A stretch of DNA of 64,000 nt from Candidatus Nitricoxidivorans perseverans (GTDB taxonomy: Bacteria > Pseudomonadota > Gammaproteobacteria > Burkholderiales > Rhodocyclaceae): positions 1,614,282 to 1,678,281 of the forward strand of contig CP107246.1 of NCBI GenBank assembly GCA_030246985.1. The letters run 5' to 3'. The translations under genes and the position numbers were made by a program. The first letter of the stretch is position 1; every line of letters begins with the position of its first letter. Below, in pieces: positions 15,633 through 24,790 of this stretch. The notes beneath the pieces are model-generated. The model did not search any database. It had not been told where the DNA came from and saw nothing but the letters and a program-made list of their open reading frames with translations.

Positions 15633-18236
15633 CTACTTGCCGCCGGCGGGCTTCTTCGCCGCGACGGTTTTTTTCGCGGCGGCGGGCTTCTTTGCCGCAG
15701 GTTTCTTTGCGGCGGCGGGCTTTGCCGCCGGAGCTTCCGCGTCGGCCTTGGGCTTCGCCGGCGCCTTGGCGGCCTTCGGCGCCCGGGCCTCGAACTCGAA
15801 GCCCACCTTGCCGTCGGCGCCGCGGGTCAGGTAGGCGGAGAACTTCTTCTTCGTCCGGTTGGAAACGAACCCCTTGAGCAGGCTGGTCTTGCCGGTTTCG
15901 AGCAGCTTCTGCATCTCGGCGCGCGACACTTCCTGCTGGAGGATGATCTTGCCGGAGCGGAAGTCGCAGGATTTGGCGGCGCCCACGGATTTCTCGCAGA
16001 CATAGGCCATGCCGTGCTCGAACACCCCGCTCCCGCACCTGGGACAGGCGCCCAGGGCCTCCTGGCCGGAAAAATCGACGCCCTCCGCGTCGCCCTCGCC
16101 CTCATTGTTGCCGAAATCGAAGGAAGGCGCATGGTTCTCGTCGAGCTTGACGATGGCGGCGAAGGCGCGACCCATCTTGCTGCGGAAACCCTGCAACGGG
16201 CCGATCTGGCGGTCACGCAGCAGCCGGTCCATCTCCTCCGGTTCCCACTGGCGGCTGGCGACGACCTTCCACAGCTTGTAGTCGCACTTGTCGCACTTGA
16301 AGTGCTTGTAGGTTTCGTGGATCCTCCCGCCGCATTTCGGGCAGGGGGTTGAAAGCGTGCCGAAGTCGGGGTCGGCGAATTCGCCGTGCTTGATGCGCTC
16401 GACCATCGCCTGCGTCTGCTCGGTGATGTGCGCCATGAACTCTTCGCGCTTCAGGCGGCCGTGCTCCATCTCCTTGAGCTTCCACTCCCACAGGCCGGTC
16501 AGTTCCGGCGAGCGGATCTCATCGACCTGGAGCTGCTCCAGCGCGAACAGGAGCGAGAATGCCTTGGCCGTCGGTTGCAGTTCGCGGCCGTTGCGATGCA
16601 CGTATTCCTCGAAGATCAGGCCCTCGATGGTGGCCGCCCGCGTCGCCGGCGTGCCCAGTCCGCGCTCGGACATCGCCTCGCGCAACTCCTCGTCCTCCAC
16701 CAGCTTGCCGGCGCCTTCCATGGCCGAGAGCAGCGTCGCTTCGTTGTAGCGGGCCGGCGGCTGCGTGGCCTTGCTCTTGACCTCGACGTCGTTGGCCCAG
16801 ACGCGCTCCTTCTTCTCCAGCGGCGGCAGGTTGGGATTCTCGTCCTCCTCCTGGGCCTCCTTGCCGTAGACGGCCAGCCAGCCGGGCGTGACCAGCACCT
16901 TGCCCTCGGTCTTGAAGGCTTCCTGCTCGACGCGGGTGATGCGGGTGGTGACGTTGTACTCGGCGGCGGGGAAGAAGACCGCCAGGAAGCGCCTGACCAC
17001 GAGGTCGTAGAGCTTCTGTTCGGGTTCGGTCAGGTTCTTCGGGATCGTGCCGGTGGGGATGATGGCGAAGTGATCGGATATCTTGGCGTTGTTGAAGATG
17101 CGCTTGTTGGGATGGACCCAGCCCGATTCCAGGATGGTCTTCGCATGCCTGCCGCCGGTGGTATCCTCGAGGGCGCGCAGGGTGTCCTTGACGGTGCCCA
17201 GGGTGTCCTCGGGCAGATAGCGCGAATCGGTTCGGGGATAGGTCAGCGCCTTGTGCTTTTCGTAGAGCGCCTGGGCCAGGCCCAGGGTGTTGCGGGCCGA
17301 GAAGCCGAAGCGGCCGTTGGCCTCGCGCTGGAGGCTCGTCAGGTCGAAGAGCAGCGGCGACAGCTCGGTCTTGGGCTTGATCTCCTCCTCGACCGTGCCA
17401 TGCTTGCCCAGGCACTTCTGGCGAATGGCCTCGGCCTTCGCCTTGTCCCAGAGGCGCTCGGCCTTGGCGTGCTCGTCTGCCAACTGAGCTTCGCCCTTCC
17501 GGAACTTCTCGTCGAACCAGCGGCCGCGGTAGGTGCCGGCCACGGCCTGGAACTCGGCCTCGACTTCCCAGTAGTCGCGGGAAACGAAGGCGCGGATGCG
17601 GCGTTCGCGCTCGACCAGGATGGCCAGGGTCGGCGTCTGCACGCGGCCCACGGTGGTCTTGTAGAAGCCGCCCTCCTTCGAGTTGAAGGCGGTCATGGCG
17701 CGCGTGCCGTTGATGCCGACCAGCCAGTCGGCCTCGGAACGGCAGCGCGCGGCGTCGGCCAGCGGCAGCATCTCCTGGTCCGTGCGCAGGTGGGCGAAGC
17801 CGTCGCGGATGGCGGAGGGCGTCATGGATTGCAGCCAGAGGCGCCGTATCGGCTTGGCTGATTTTTCGGCGAATGCGTGCTGGACGACGTATCGGAAGAT
17901 CAGCTCGCCCTCGCGGCCCGCGTCGCAGGCGTTCACGAGGCCGGTGACATCCTTGCGCTTCATCAGCCGCGTCAGCAGGCGCAGACGGTCGGCGGTCTTG
18001 TCGATGGGGTTCAGCGCGAAGCGCGGCGGGATCACCGGCAGGTGGGCGAAGCTCCACTTGCCGCGCTTGACCTCGTACTCCTCGGGCACCGCCAGTTCCA
18101 GCAGGTGGCCGATGGCCGACGAGAGCACGTAGTCGTCGCTCTCGAAGTAGTCGCCCTGGCGTGTAAAGCCACCCACCGCCTTGGCGATGTCCTGCGCGAC
18201 GGAGGGCTTCTCGGCGATGATCAGTTGTTTTGTCAT
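15633..18236 (-). CDS. topB: DNA topoisomerase III with lysine-rich tail
   Basis: This 867-aa type IA topoisomerase has an N-terminal TOPRIM domain (LIIAEKPSVAQDIA at 5-18; acidic triad region DAGREGE near 105) and the active-site tyrosine in LTYPRTDSRYLP (about residue 333). Two C-terminal zinc-binding repeats are CPKCGG...CDKCDY and CPRCGSG...C. The last about 60 residues are an alanine-lysine-proline repeat tail (AAKKPAAKK type) resembling histone H1 C-termini, likely giving extra DNA affinity. It relaxes or decatenates single-stranded DNA regions. The gene ends one base from the priA stop on the opposite strand and follows smg and dprA. Confidence 0.94.
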   Translation of the reverse strand: MTKQLIIAEKPSVAQDIAKAVGGFTRQGDYFESDDYVLSSAIGHLLELAVPEEYEVKRGKWSFAHLPVIPPRFALNPIDKTADRLRLLTRLMKRKDVTGLVNACDAGREGELIFRYVVQHAFAEKSAKPIRRLWLQSMTPSAIRDGFAHLRTDQEMLPLADAARCRSEADWLVGINGTRAMTAFNSKEGGFYKTTVGRVQTPTLAILVERERRIRAFVSRDYWEVEAEFQAVAGTYRGRWFDEKFRKGEAQLADEHAKAERLWDKAKAEAIRQKCLGKHGTVEEEIKPKTELSPLLFDLTSLQREANGRFGFSARNTLGLAQALYEKHKALTYPRTDSRYLPEDTLGTVKDTLRALEDTTGGRHAKTILESGWVHPNKRIFNNAKISDHFAIIPTGTIPKNLTEPEQKLYDLVVRRFLAVFFPAAEYNVTTRITRVEQEAFKTEGKVLVTPGWLAVYGKEAQEEDENPNLPPLEKKERVWANDVEVKSKATQPPARYNEATLLSAMEGAGKLVEDEELREAMSERGLGTPATRAATIEGLIFEEYVHRNGRELQPTAKAFSLLFALEQLQVDEIRSPELTGLWEWKLKEMEHGRLKREEFMAHITEQTQAMVERIKHGEFADPDFGTLSTPCPKCGGRIHETYKHFKCDKCDYKLWKVVASRQWEPEEMDRLLRDRQIGPLQGFRSKMGRAFAAIVKLDENHAPSFDFGNNEGEGDAEGVDFSGQEALGACPRCGSGVFEHGMAYVCEKSVGAAKSCDFRSGKIILQQEVSRAEMQKLLETGKTSLLKGFVSNRTKKKFSAYLTRGADGKVGFEFEARAPKAAKAPAKPKADAEAPAAKPAAAKKPAAKKPAAAKKTVAAKKPAGGK

Positions 18237-18293
18237 GGCGGCGCGGCGGGGATGAGCGCCGCATCATAAGCGCGCGCCTCCGCCAATGGCAAG

Positions 18294-18752
18294 TCAATGC
18301 AGCAGGGGCTCGTCGTCCTCTTCCGCCAGCAGTTCCTCGAAGACCAGCGCGTCGAGGGGCAATTGCCGGCGCCACATGACCATGAGCACGATGACCTTGA
18401 GCTTCGCCAGGGTCACGACGGCGTCTTCCAGGGCCAGCGCCCGTTCGACGATGCGCTCGCGCACGGCGGCGTCGATGCCGCCCGCGGCCTCCAGGAAGGC
18501 GAGGAAGCCGCGGCAGTCGGCCGGCAGCCGGGCGGCCTCGCGCGGGTCGTAGAGGCGCAGCGAGTCCGGCTGCGGGGCATGCAGGAAGCCGCCGGATTCC
18601 GGCACCTGGTCGAGGCCGGCGAGCCAGTCGAGCGCCTCGGTGATGTCCGCGTCGCCAAAGCCCGCGGCGGCGAGCTTGCGCGCCAGGGCATCGGGCTCCG
18701 GGCAGGCGTCGGGCAGGTAGTTTTCAAACAGGTAGACCAGGATGTCGTACAT
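18294..18752 (-). CDS. smg: Smg family protein (DUF494)
   Basis: This 152-aa protein of the Smg/DUF494 family starts MYDILVYLFENY and ends with the conserved helical segment LDALVFEELLAEEDD. The molecular function is unknown. The gene is almost always found next to dprA (smf) and near def-fmt in beta- and gammaproteobacteria, and here it lies 14 bp downstream of dprA. A short acidic C-terminus is typical. Confidence 0.92.
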   Translation of the reverse strand: MYDILVYLFENYLPDACPEPDALARKLAAAGFGDADITEALDWLAGLDQVPESGGFLHAPQPDSLRLYDPREAARLPADCRGFLAFLEAAGGIDAAVRERIVERALALEDAVVTLAKLKVIVLMVMWRRQLPLDALVFEELLAEEDDEPLLH

Positions 18753-18766
18753 GGGGCGTCGTGGCG

Positions 18767-19870
18767 TCAGTTCAGTCGTTGGTAGCGGCCGCCGGGCAAC
18801 TGCGCGATCCGGCCTTCCAGTTCCAATGGTAGCAGCATCGCAAGCAGATGCTCCGGCGTCAAGCCGCTTCGCCGCGCCAGGGTGTCGAGGTCGCAGGGGT
18901 CGCGGCCAAGCGCGATCAGCACCGGATCGGTCTCCGCCTCCATCGTCGGCGGCAGGGCGGCGGGATTGACGACGGACTCCCAGTGCAGCTCTTCGAGGAT
19001 GTCCTCCGCCCTTTCGACGAGCTTGGCGCCCTGCCGGATGAGCTTGTGGCAGCCGCGAGCGACCGGCGAATGGATGGAGCCGGGGATGGCGAACACCTCC
19101 CGGCCCATCTCGGCCGCCAAGCGGGCCGTGATCAGCGAGCCGCTTCTTTCGGCCGCCTCCACGACCAGGCAGCCCCGCGCCATGCCCGCGATCAGCCGGT
19201 TGCGGCGGGGAAAATTGGCGGCCAGCGCCGGCGTGCCCAGCGGAAACTCGCTGACGATGACGCCGCGCTCGGCGATTTCCCGCGTCAGGGCCTCGTTTCC
19301 GGCGGGATAGATGCGGTCGGCGCCGGTGCCGATGACGGCGACGGTCGAGCCGGAGCCGGCCAGCGCACCGCGGTGGGCCGCGGCGTCGATGCCCAGCGCC
19401 AGGCCGCTGACGACGGTGAGCCCTGATTGCGAGAGCGTCCGCGCGAAGGCCTCGGCGTTCGCCTCGCCCTGCCGCGTGGCGGAGCGCGACCCGACGATGG
19501 CGATGGCGGGGCGGTTCAGGAGGCTGGCATCGCCCTTGACGTAGAGCAGCGCCGGCGGATCGGCGGTGGTGAGCAGCGCCTGGGGATAGTCGGCGTCGGC
19601 CAGGGTGACGATGCGGTTACCCGGTTCGCCGATCCAGGCCAGGGCCGCCTCGATTTCGGCGCCGCAGTCGTGGCTGGCGAGCCTTTCCGCCAGGGCGCCT
19701 CCGACTACGCCGCGCAGTGCGGAAAACCCCGCCGAGAAGATCGCCTCCGGCAATCCGAAGGCCTTGAGCAGCTGGCGCTGGGTTTCATTGCCGACGCCGG
19801 GAAGCAGCGTCAGCCGCAACCAGGCGGCCGGGGCATTGCCAGGGAAAGAGGGCGAATGCGTTTCCCTCAC
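18767..19870 (-). CDS. dprA: DNA processing protein DprA/Smf
   Basis: This 367-aa protein binds incoming single-stranded DNA and loads RecA during natural transformation. An N-terminal helical (SAM-like) segment is followed by the Rossmann fold, with AIVGSRSATRQGEANAE, VVSGLALGIDAAAHRGAL and EFPLGTPALAANFPRRNRLIAG. A C-terminal winged-helix domain (DLDTLARRSGLTPEHLLAML) is present. The start is GTG at 19870, immediately after the LysM gene stop, so the two are co-transcribed. No other competence genes are in the window. Confidence 0.95.
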   Translation of the reverse strand: MRETHSPSFPGNAPAAWLRLTLLPGVGNETQRQLLKAFGLPEAIFSAGFSALRGVVGGALAERLASHDCGAEIEAALAWIGEPGNRIVTLADADYPQALLTTADPPALLYVKGDASLLNRPAIAIVGSRSATRQGEANAEAFARTLSQSGLTVVSGLALGIDAAAHRGALAGSGSTVAVIGTGADRIYPAGNEALTREIAERGVIVSEFPLGTPALAANFPRRNRLIAGMARGCLVVEAAERSGSLITARLAAEMGREVFAIPGSIHSPVARGCHKLIRQGAKLVERAEDILEELHWESVVNPAALPPTMEAETDPVLIALGRDPCDLDTLARRSGLTPEHLLAMLLPLELEGRIAQLPGGRYQRLN

Positions 19871-20893
19871 TTACGGCGTGCGCACGACGTCGCCGGGCGC
19901 CAGGGGGCGGTTCGTGTCCATCACCAGCGCGTAGGAGACGCGCTCGAAGACGCGGAAGACGAATACCAGGCCGTAGCGCTCGTTCGGCAGCTTGTGCGTT
20001 TCGGGCTTGTCCACCTCGAAGCGGTTGGTGACTTCGGCGCCGTCGCGGTAGAGGGCGAGGACATGGCCGATTTCGAGTCCGTCCTTCTTGCCGCGCGAGA
20101 GGGAGACGATGGAATGGCGGCTGCCCTCGCCGACGCCGCCGTAGATGGCGATCACGCGGCCCTTGACGTCTTTGCCGGGACGGTGTGGCACGTAGTTCGC
20201 CACGTCGGGCCGGCTGGCGGGCACGAGATGGTCGCCCTGGCCGATTTCCTGTTTCGACGTGGCGGCACGGAAGGTGGCCGGCTGTCCTTCGGCGACCAGG
20301 TGGGCGCTGCCGATGTAGATGGCCTCGTGGCCGAGGACCTCGCCGTTGTCGGGATCCTTGAGCTCGTCGCCGGGGCGGTAGACCTGCCAGAGCTTGGCCT
20401 TCTGCTTGACGTCCTTCACGTAGAAGGTTTCGCCGGCGCCGACATAGACGCGGCTTTCGACGGTCGCAATGACCCGGGGCGCATCATTCAGCCCGCCGGC
20501 GTCGATCACCAGCGGCTGGGACAGGAAGGGTTCGATGGCCTGCTGGGGGATGGCGGGAATTTCCTGCTTCTCGTCCGCAAGATAGATGCGCGGCTCTGCC
20601 TTGACGAGCCGACCGAGCTTGAGCTGCGGATCGCCGTGGCTCCGGTCGAGGATCACCACCTGGCCGGGATAGATGCGGTGCGGGTTCTTGATCTGGTCTG
20701 GATTCAGGCGCCAAAGTTCGGGCCAGCGATAGGGATCCTTGAGGAACGCGCTGGCGATGCCCCAGAGCGTGTCGCCGGGCACGACGATGTGGCGGTCCGG
20801 CGCATCCGGCGCAAGTTCGAGCGGCCCGGCGCCCTCGGCGGCCCAGGCGCTTGAAATACAAAGAAACAGCGCGGATATAATGGCGCGTCGCAT
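19871..20893 (-). CDS. Exported LysM-domain protein
   Basis: This 340-aa protein has a signal peptide (residues 1-18, cleavage near AWAAE) and one LysM peptidoglycan-binding domain at about 34-82 ([25 protein letters not shown]...[13 protein letters not shown]). The rest shows repeated beta-rich segments with no enzymatic motif I recognise. The same gene is commonly found divergent from def and upstream of dprA in betaproteobacteria. It is probably periplasmic and cell-wall associated. Confidence 0.9.
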   Translation of the reverse strand: MRRAIISALFLCISSAWAAEGAGPLELAPDAPDRHIVVPGDTLWGIASAFLKDPYRWPELWRLNPDQIKNPHRIYPGQVVILDRSHGDPQLKLGRLVKAEPRIYLADEKQEIPAIPQQAIEPFLSQPLVIDAGGLNDAPRVIATVESRVYVGAGETFYVKDVKQKAKLWQVYRPGDELKDPDNGEVLGHEAIYIGSAHLVAEGQPATFRAATSKQEIGQGDHLVPASRPDVANYVPHRPGKDVKGRVIAIYGGVGEGSRHSIVSLSRGKKDGLEIGHVLALYRDGAEVTNRFEVDKPETHKLPNERYGLVFVFRVFERVSYALVMDTNRPLAPGDVVRTP

Positions 20894-20977
20894 GGCGCAA
20901 TCTCCCTAATTTCCCGGCAGGTCCGCCGGATTCTGCTCCCAAATCCTCACGGCATCAATCGAGTCAGCAACCGTTTT

Positions 20978-21481
20978 ATGGCCCTTTTGCCCATTTTGCG
21001 CTACCCCGATCCGCGCCTGCACCGGCAGGCGGCGCGGGTCACGACCGTCGACGACGCGGTGTGCCGGCTGGTCGCCGACATGGCCGAAACCATGTACGAG
21101 GCGCCGGGCGTCGGCCTGGCCGCGACCCAGGTCAACCAGCATGTGCAGGTGGTCGTCATCGACGTTTCCGAAGAAAAGTCGCAGCTCCAGGTCTTCATCA
21201 ATCCCGAAATCCTCTCCCGCGAGGGCGAGTGCGAAGGCGAGGAAGGCTGCCTCTCCGTGCCGGGCGTCTATGAGACCGTGAAGCGGGCCGAGCGCGTCAG
21301 GGTTCGCGCGCTGGGACTGAACGGCCAGCCCTTCGAGCTCGATGCCGAGGGCCTGCTCGCCGTCTGCCTCCAGCACGAGGTCGACCACCTCCGGGGGAAG
21401 GTGTTCGTCGAATACCTCTCGCCGCTGAAGCAATCGCGCATCAAGGCGAAACTGGCCAAGCAGGCCCGCATCACGGCATGA
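20978..21481 (+). CDS. def: Peptide deformylase
   Basis: This 167-aa metalloenzyme removes the formyl group from nascent N-termini. All three family motifs are present: GVGLAATQ (44-51), EGCLSVP (89-95, metal ligand Cys91) and HEVDH (133-137, ligand histidines and catalytic Glu134). Length is typical. It heads the def-fmt-metX-metW-hydrolase operon and overlaps fmt by 4 bp (ATGA). It diverges from the LysM-dprA-smg-topB group. Confidence 0.97.
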   Translation: MALLPILRYPDPRLHRQAARVTTVDDAVCRLVADMAETMYEAPGVGLAATQVNQHVQVVVIDVSEEKSQLQVFINPEILSREGECEGEEGCLSVPGVYETVKRAERVRVRALGLNGQPFELDAEGLLAVCLQHEVDHLRGKVFVEYLSPLKQSRIKAKLAKQARITA

Positions 21482-22410
21482 GAGTCGCCTTCGCCGGGAC
21501 GCCGGAATTCGCCCGTGCCGCCCTCGATGCCATCTTGGCGGCAGGCTTCGAAGTGCCGCTCGTCCTCACGCAGCCCGATCGTCCGGCGGGGCGCGGGCAG
21601 AAGCTCCAGGAAAGCCCCGTCAAGCGGCTCGCCCTGTCGCGCGGCCTCCCGGTGCACCAGCCCGACCGGCTGCGCGATCCCGCCACCCACGCGCCGCTGA
21701 TCGCCGCCGCGCCCGATGTGCTGGTGGTGGCCGCCTACGGCCTGATCCTGCCCCAGGCGGTGCTGGACATCCCCGCGCGCGGCTGCCTCAACATCCACGC
21801 CTCGCTGCTGCCGCGCTGGCGCGGCGCGGCGCCCATCCAGCGCGCCATCGAGGCGGGCGACGCCGAGACCGGCGTCACGATCATGCAAATGGAAGCCGGC
21901 CTCGACACCGGCCCCATGCTGATGAAGGAAGCCGTGAAAGTCAGCGCCGGCGACACGGCGGCGACGCTGCACGACACCCTCGCCGCGCTCGGCGCGCGGA
22001 TGATCGTCGAAGCCCTGCGGAATTTCGACGGCCTGCGCCCCATCGCACAGCCCGATGCCGGCGTCACCTATGCGAACAAGATCGACAAGGCCGAGGCCGC
22101 CCTCGACTGGCGCCGTCCCGCCGCGGAGCTGGAACGGAAGATCCGCGCCTTCGACCCCTTTCCCGGCTGCGCCGCCGTCCTGGATGGGCTGACGCTCAAG
22201 GTCTGGCGCGCGGCGGTCGAAAACGGGACGGGCGAACCCGGTACGGTGCTCCGAGCGGATGCGGGCGGCATCGTCGTAGCCTGCGGCGAAGAAGCGCTGC
22301 GACTCGCGGAGCTGCAAAAGCCCGGCGGCCGGCGCATGTCCTCTGCCGACTTTCTGCAAGGCAGCGCCCTGCCCCATGCAGTCTCGGAATGGGGTAAATT
22401 TCCCGGATGA
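21478..22410 (+). CDS. fmt: Methionyl-tRNA formyltransferase
   Basis: This 310-aa enzyme transfers a formyl group from 10-formyl-THF to initiator Met-tRNA. The catalytic residues are in [20 protein letters not shown] (Asn105, His107) and Asp143 (GLDTGPM); the C-terminal OB-like domain follows from about 205. It overlaps def and, at its 3' end, metX (ATGA). In E. coli and many relatives rsmB follows fmt; here metX does. Confidence 0.97.
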   Translation: MRVAFAGTPEFARAALDAILAAGFEVPLVLTQPDRPAGRGQKLQESPVKRLALSRGLPVHQPDRLRDPATHAPLIAAAPDVLVVAAYGLILPQAVLDIPARGCLNIHASLLPRWRGAAPIQRAIEAGDAETGVTIMQMEAGLDTGPMLMKEAVKVSAGDTAATLHDTLAALGARMIVEALRNFDGLRPIAQPDAGVTYANKIDKAEAALDWRRPAAELERKIRAFDPFPGCAAVLDGLTLKVWRAAVENGTGEPGTVLRADAGGIVVACGEEALRLAELQKPGGRRMSSADFLQGSALPHAVSEWGKFPG

Positions 22411-23537
22411 ACAACGACAGCGTCGGTCTCGTCCGCGCGGAGCGCGCGCGCTTCGATGCACCCCTGCTCCTTGCCGGCGGCGCCACGCTGCCCGCCTTCG
22501 ACCTGGTCTACGAAACCTACGGCCGGCTCAACGCCGCACGCGACAACGCCATCCTGATCTGTCACGCCCTGTCCGGCCACCACCACGTGGCAGGCTTCAC
22601 CGACCCCGCGCGGCCGAAGGAAACCCTGGGCTGGTGGGACAACATGATCGGTCCCGGCAAGCCCATCGACACCGGCCGCTTCTTCGTCGTCGGCGTGAAC
22701 AACCTCGGCGGCTGCCACGGCTCCACCGGCCCCGCCTCGACCAACCCGGCCACCGGCCGGCCCTGGGGCGCCGATTTTCCCGTCGTCACCGTGCAGGACT
22801 GGGTGCAGGCCCAGGCGCGGCTGGCCGATCACCTGGGCATCGACGTCTGGGCGGCGGTGGCCGGCGGCAGCCTCGGCGGCATGCAAGCGCTGCAATGGAC
22901 GATCCAGTTCCCGGAACGCGTACGCCACGGCCTCGTGATCGCCGCCGCGCCGAACCTGACGGCGGAAAACATCGCCTTCAACGACGTGGCCCGCCAGGCG
23001 ATCCTCACCGACCCGGACTTCCACGGCGGCCACTTCTACGAAAAAGGGGTACACCCCGGGCGCGGCCTGCGGCTCGCCCGCATGCTCGGCCACATCACCT
23101 ACCTCTCGGACGACCAGATGGCCGACCGCTTCGGCCGCAGGAAGCGGCCCGGCGCGGGTTCCTACGGCTTCGACGTCGAGTTCGAGGTCGAGTCCTACCT
23201 CCACTACCAGGGCGACAAGTTCGCGGGGTTCTTCGACGCCAACACCTACCTGCTGATGACGCGGGCGCTGGACTATTTCGACCCGGCGCAGGAAGCCGGC
23301 GGCAGCCTCATGGCGGCGCTCGCGCCCGCGAAGGCGAAATTCCTCGTCGTGTCCTTCACCACCGACTGGCGATTCTCGCCCGATCGCGCGCGGGAGATCG
23401 TGAACGCCCTCGTGCACAACGGCCAGAACGTGGCGCACGCCGAGATCACGAGCCGGCACGGCCACGACTCCTTCCTGATGCAGGACGACCACTACCACGC
23501 CATCGTCCGCGCCTATCTTGGGAGGGTGATCGCGTGA
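22407..23537 (+). CDS. metX: Homoserine O-acyltransferase MetX
   Basis: This 376-aa alpha/beta hydrolase acylates L-homoserine at the first step of methionine synthesis. The nucleophile elbow GGSLGGMQ places Ser155, the conserved [11 protein letters not shown] lies at 101-111, and the catalytic His is in [10 protein letters not shown] near the C-terminus. Whether it uses acetyl-CoA or succinyl-CoA cannot be settled by eye. It overlaps fmt upstream and metW downstream (GTGA). Confidence 0.95.
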   Translation: MNNDSVGLVRAERARFDAPLLLAGGATLPAFDLVYETYGRLNAARDNAILICHALSGHHHVAGFTDPARPKETLGWWDNMIGPGKPIDTGRFFVVGVNNLGGCHGSTGPASTNPATGRPWGADFPVVTVQDWVQAQARLADHLGIDVWAAVAGGSLGGMQALQWTIQFPERVRHGLVIAAAPNLTAENIAFNDVARQAILTDPDFHGGHFYEKGVHPGRGLRLARMLGHITYLSDDQMADRFGRRKRPGAGSYGFDVEFEVESYLHYQGDKFAGFFDANTYLLMTRALDYFDPAQEAGGSLMAALAPAKAKFLVVSFTTDWRFSPDRAREIVNALVHNGQNVAHAEITSRHGHDSFLMQDDHYHAIVRAYLGRVIA

Positions 23538-24139
23538 CACATCTTCCAGACCGCCCGGATTTCGACGTCATCGCCGGCTGGGTGCGCCCCGGCGAACGCG
23601 TGCTCGACCTCGGCTGCGGCGACGGCGCGCTGCTCCGGCGCCTGATCGAGACGCGCGGCGTGCAGGGCTGGGGCGTCGAGATCGACGACGCCAGGGTGCT
23701 GGCCGCCATCGGCAACGGCATCAACGTCATCCAGGGCGACCTCGAAGGCGGGCTGGCCGGCTTCGAGGACGGCGCCTTCCAGCACGTGATCCTGTCGCAG
23801 ACGCTCCAGGCCATGCGCCACGTCGAAACCATCATTTCCGAAATGCTGCGCGTGGGGCGCGAGGCCGTGGTGAGCTTTCCCAACTTCGGCTACTGGAAGC
23901 ACCGCCTGGACATCATGAACGGCCACATGCCGGTATCCGAGCGGCTGCCCTACGAGTGGTACGACACGCCCAACATCCACCTGTGCACCATCGACGACTT
24001 CGACGCGTTCTGCGAACGCCGCAGCATCGTCGTCCGGGAGCGCAAGGTGTTTGACGAAAGCGAAGGCCGCGAGATCACCGAAGAGCACAACTTCCTCGGC
24101 AGCCTGGCCGTCTATCGCATCGCGCGGGGCTCCCCATGA
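23534..24139 (+). CDS. metW: Methionine biosynthesis protein MetW
   Basis: This 201-aa SAM-dependent methyltransferase-fold protein has motif [13 protein letters not shown] (about 21-32). MetW is always paired with MetX; in some bacteria the two form a complex that activates homoserine acyltransferase activity. I use the GTG at 23534, which overlaps the metX stop, because the typical N-terminus [14 protein letters not shown] follows it. Confidence 0.95.
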   Translation: MTHLPDRPDFDVIAGWVRPGERVLDLGCGDGALLRRLIETRGVQGWGVEIDDARVLAAIGNGINVIQGDLEGGLAGFEDGAFQHVILSQTLQAMRHVETIISEMLRVGREAVVSFPNFGYWKHRLDIMNGHMPVSERLPYEWYDTPNIHLCTIDDFDAFCERRSIVVRERKVFDESEGREITEEHNFLGSLAVYRIARGSP

Positions 24140-24777
24140 TCGACTACCGCATCATCCCGGTCACCCCCTTCGCCCAGAACTGCACGCTGCTCTGGTGCGA
24201 CGAAACGAAACGGGCCGCCGTGGTCGACCCCGGCGGCGACATCGACGTCATCCTCGCCACCGCCATGAAGCAGGGCGTGAAGGTCGAGAAGATACTGCTG
24301 ACCCACGGCCACATCGACCACGCCGGCGGCGCGGCGGACCTCGCGGCGAAACTGGGGGTGCCGATCGAAGGACCGCAGCGCGACGAAAAATTCTGGATCG
24401 ACCAGCTGCCGCAGCAGAGCCTGATGTTCGGCCTGCCGCACGCCGTCGCCTTCACGCCCGACCGCTGGCTGGATGAAGGCGACACCGTCGGCTTCGGCAA
24501 CGTGACGCTGGGGGTGCTCCACACGCCCGGCCACACGCCCGGCCACATCTGCTTCCTCCACGCGGAATCGGGGCTCGCCCTCGTCGGCGACGTGCTGTTC
24601 GCCGGCTCCATCGGCCGCACCGATTTCCCGCGCGGCGACTACGATGCGCTGATTCGCTCGATCCGCACGAAGCTCTGGCCGCTCGGCGACGACGTCGCCT
24701 TCATCCCCGGCCACGGCCCGATGTCCACCTTCGGCGAGGAACGCCGCCACAACCCCTTCGTCGCGGACGGCCTCTGA
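24136..24777 (+). CDS. MBL-fold metallohydrolase (glyoxalase II-like)
   Basis: This 213-aa metallo-beta-lactamase-fold hydrolase has the metal-binding motif THGHIDHAGG (about 56-65), then HTPGHTPGHI (second His ligand), GDVLFAGSIGRTDFPRGD (bridging Asp) and the final PGHGP. This arrangement matches the YcbL/glyoxalase II subgroup; hydroxyacylglutathione or a related thioester is a plausible substrate. It overlaps metW by 4 bp and ends the operon, converging on the manC-type gene 13 bp away. Confidence 0.92.
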   Translation: MIDYRIIPVTPFAQNCTLLWCDETKRAAVVDPGGDIDVILATAMKQGVKVEKILLTHGHIDHAGGAADLAAKLGVPIEGPQRDEKFWIDQLPQQSLMFGLPHAVAFTPDRWLDEGDTVGFGNVTLGVLHTPGHTPGHICFLHAESGLALVGDVLFAGSIGRTDFPRGDYDALIRSIRTKLWPLGDDVAFIPGHGPMSTFGEERRHNPFVADGL

Positions 24778-24790
24778 AGCCGGCCCGGGA

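Noticed and set aside
22380-22420. SAM riboswitch ahead of metX
   Set aside because: metX overlaps fmt by 4 bp, leaving no leader RNA for such an element.
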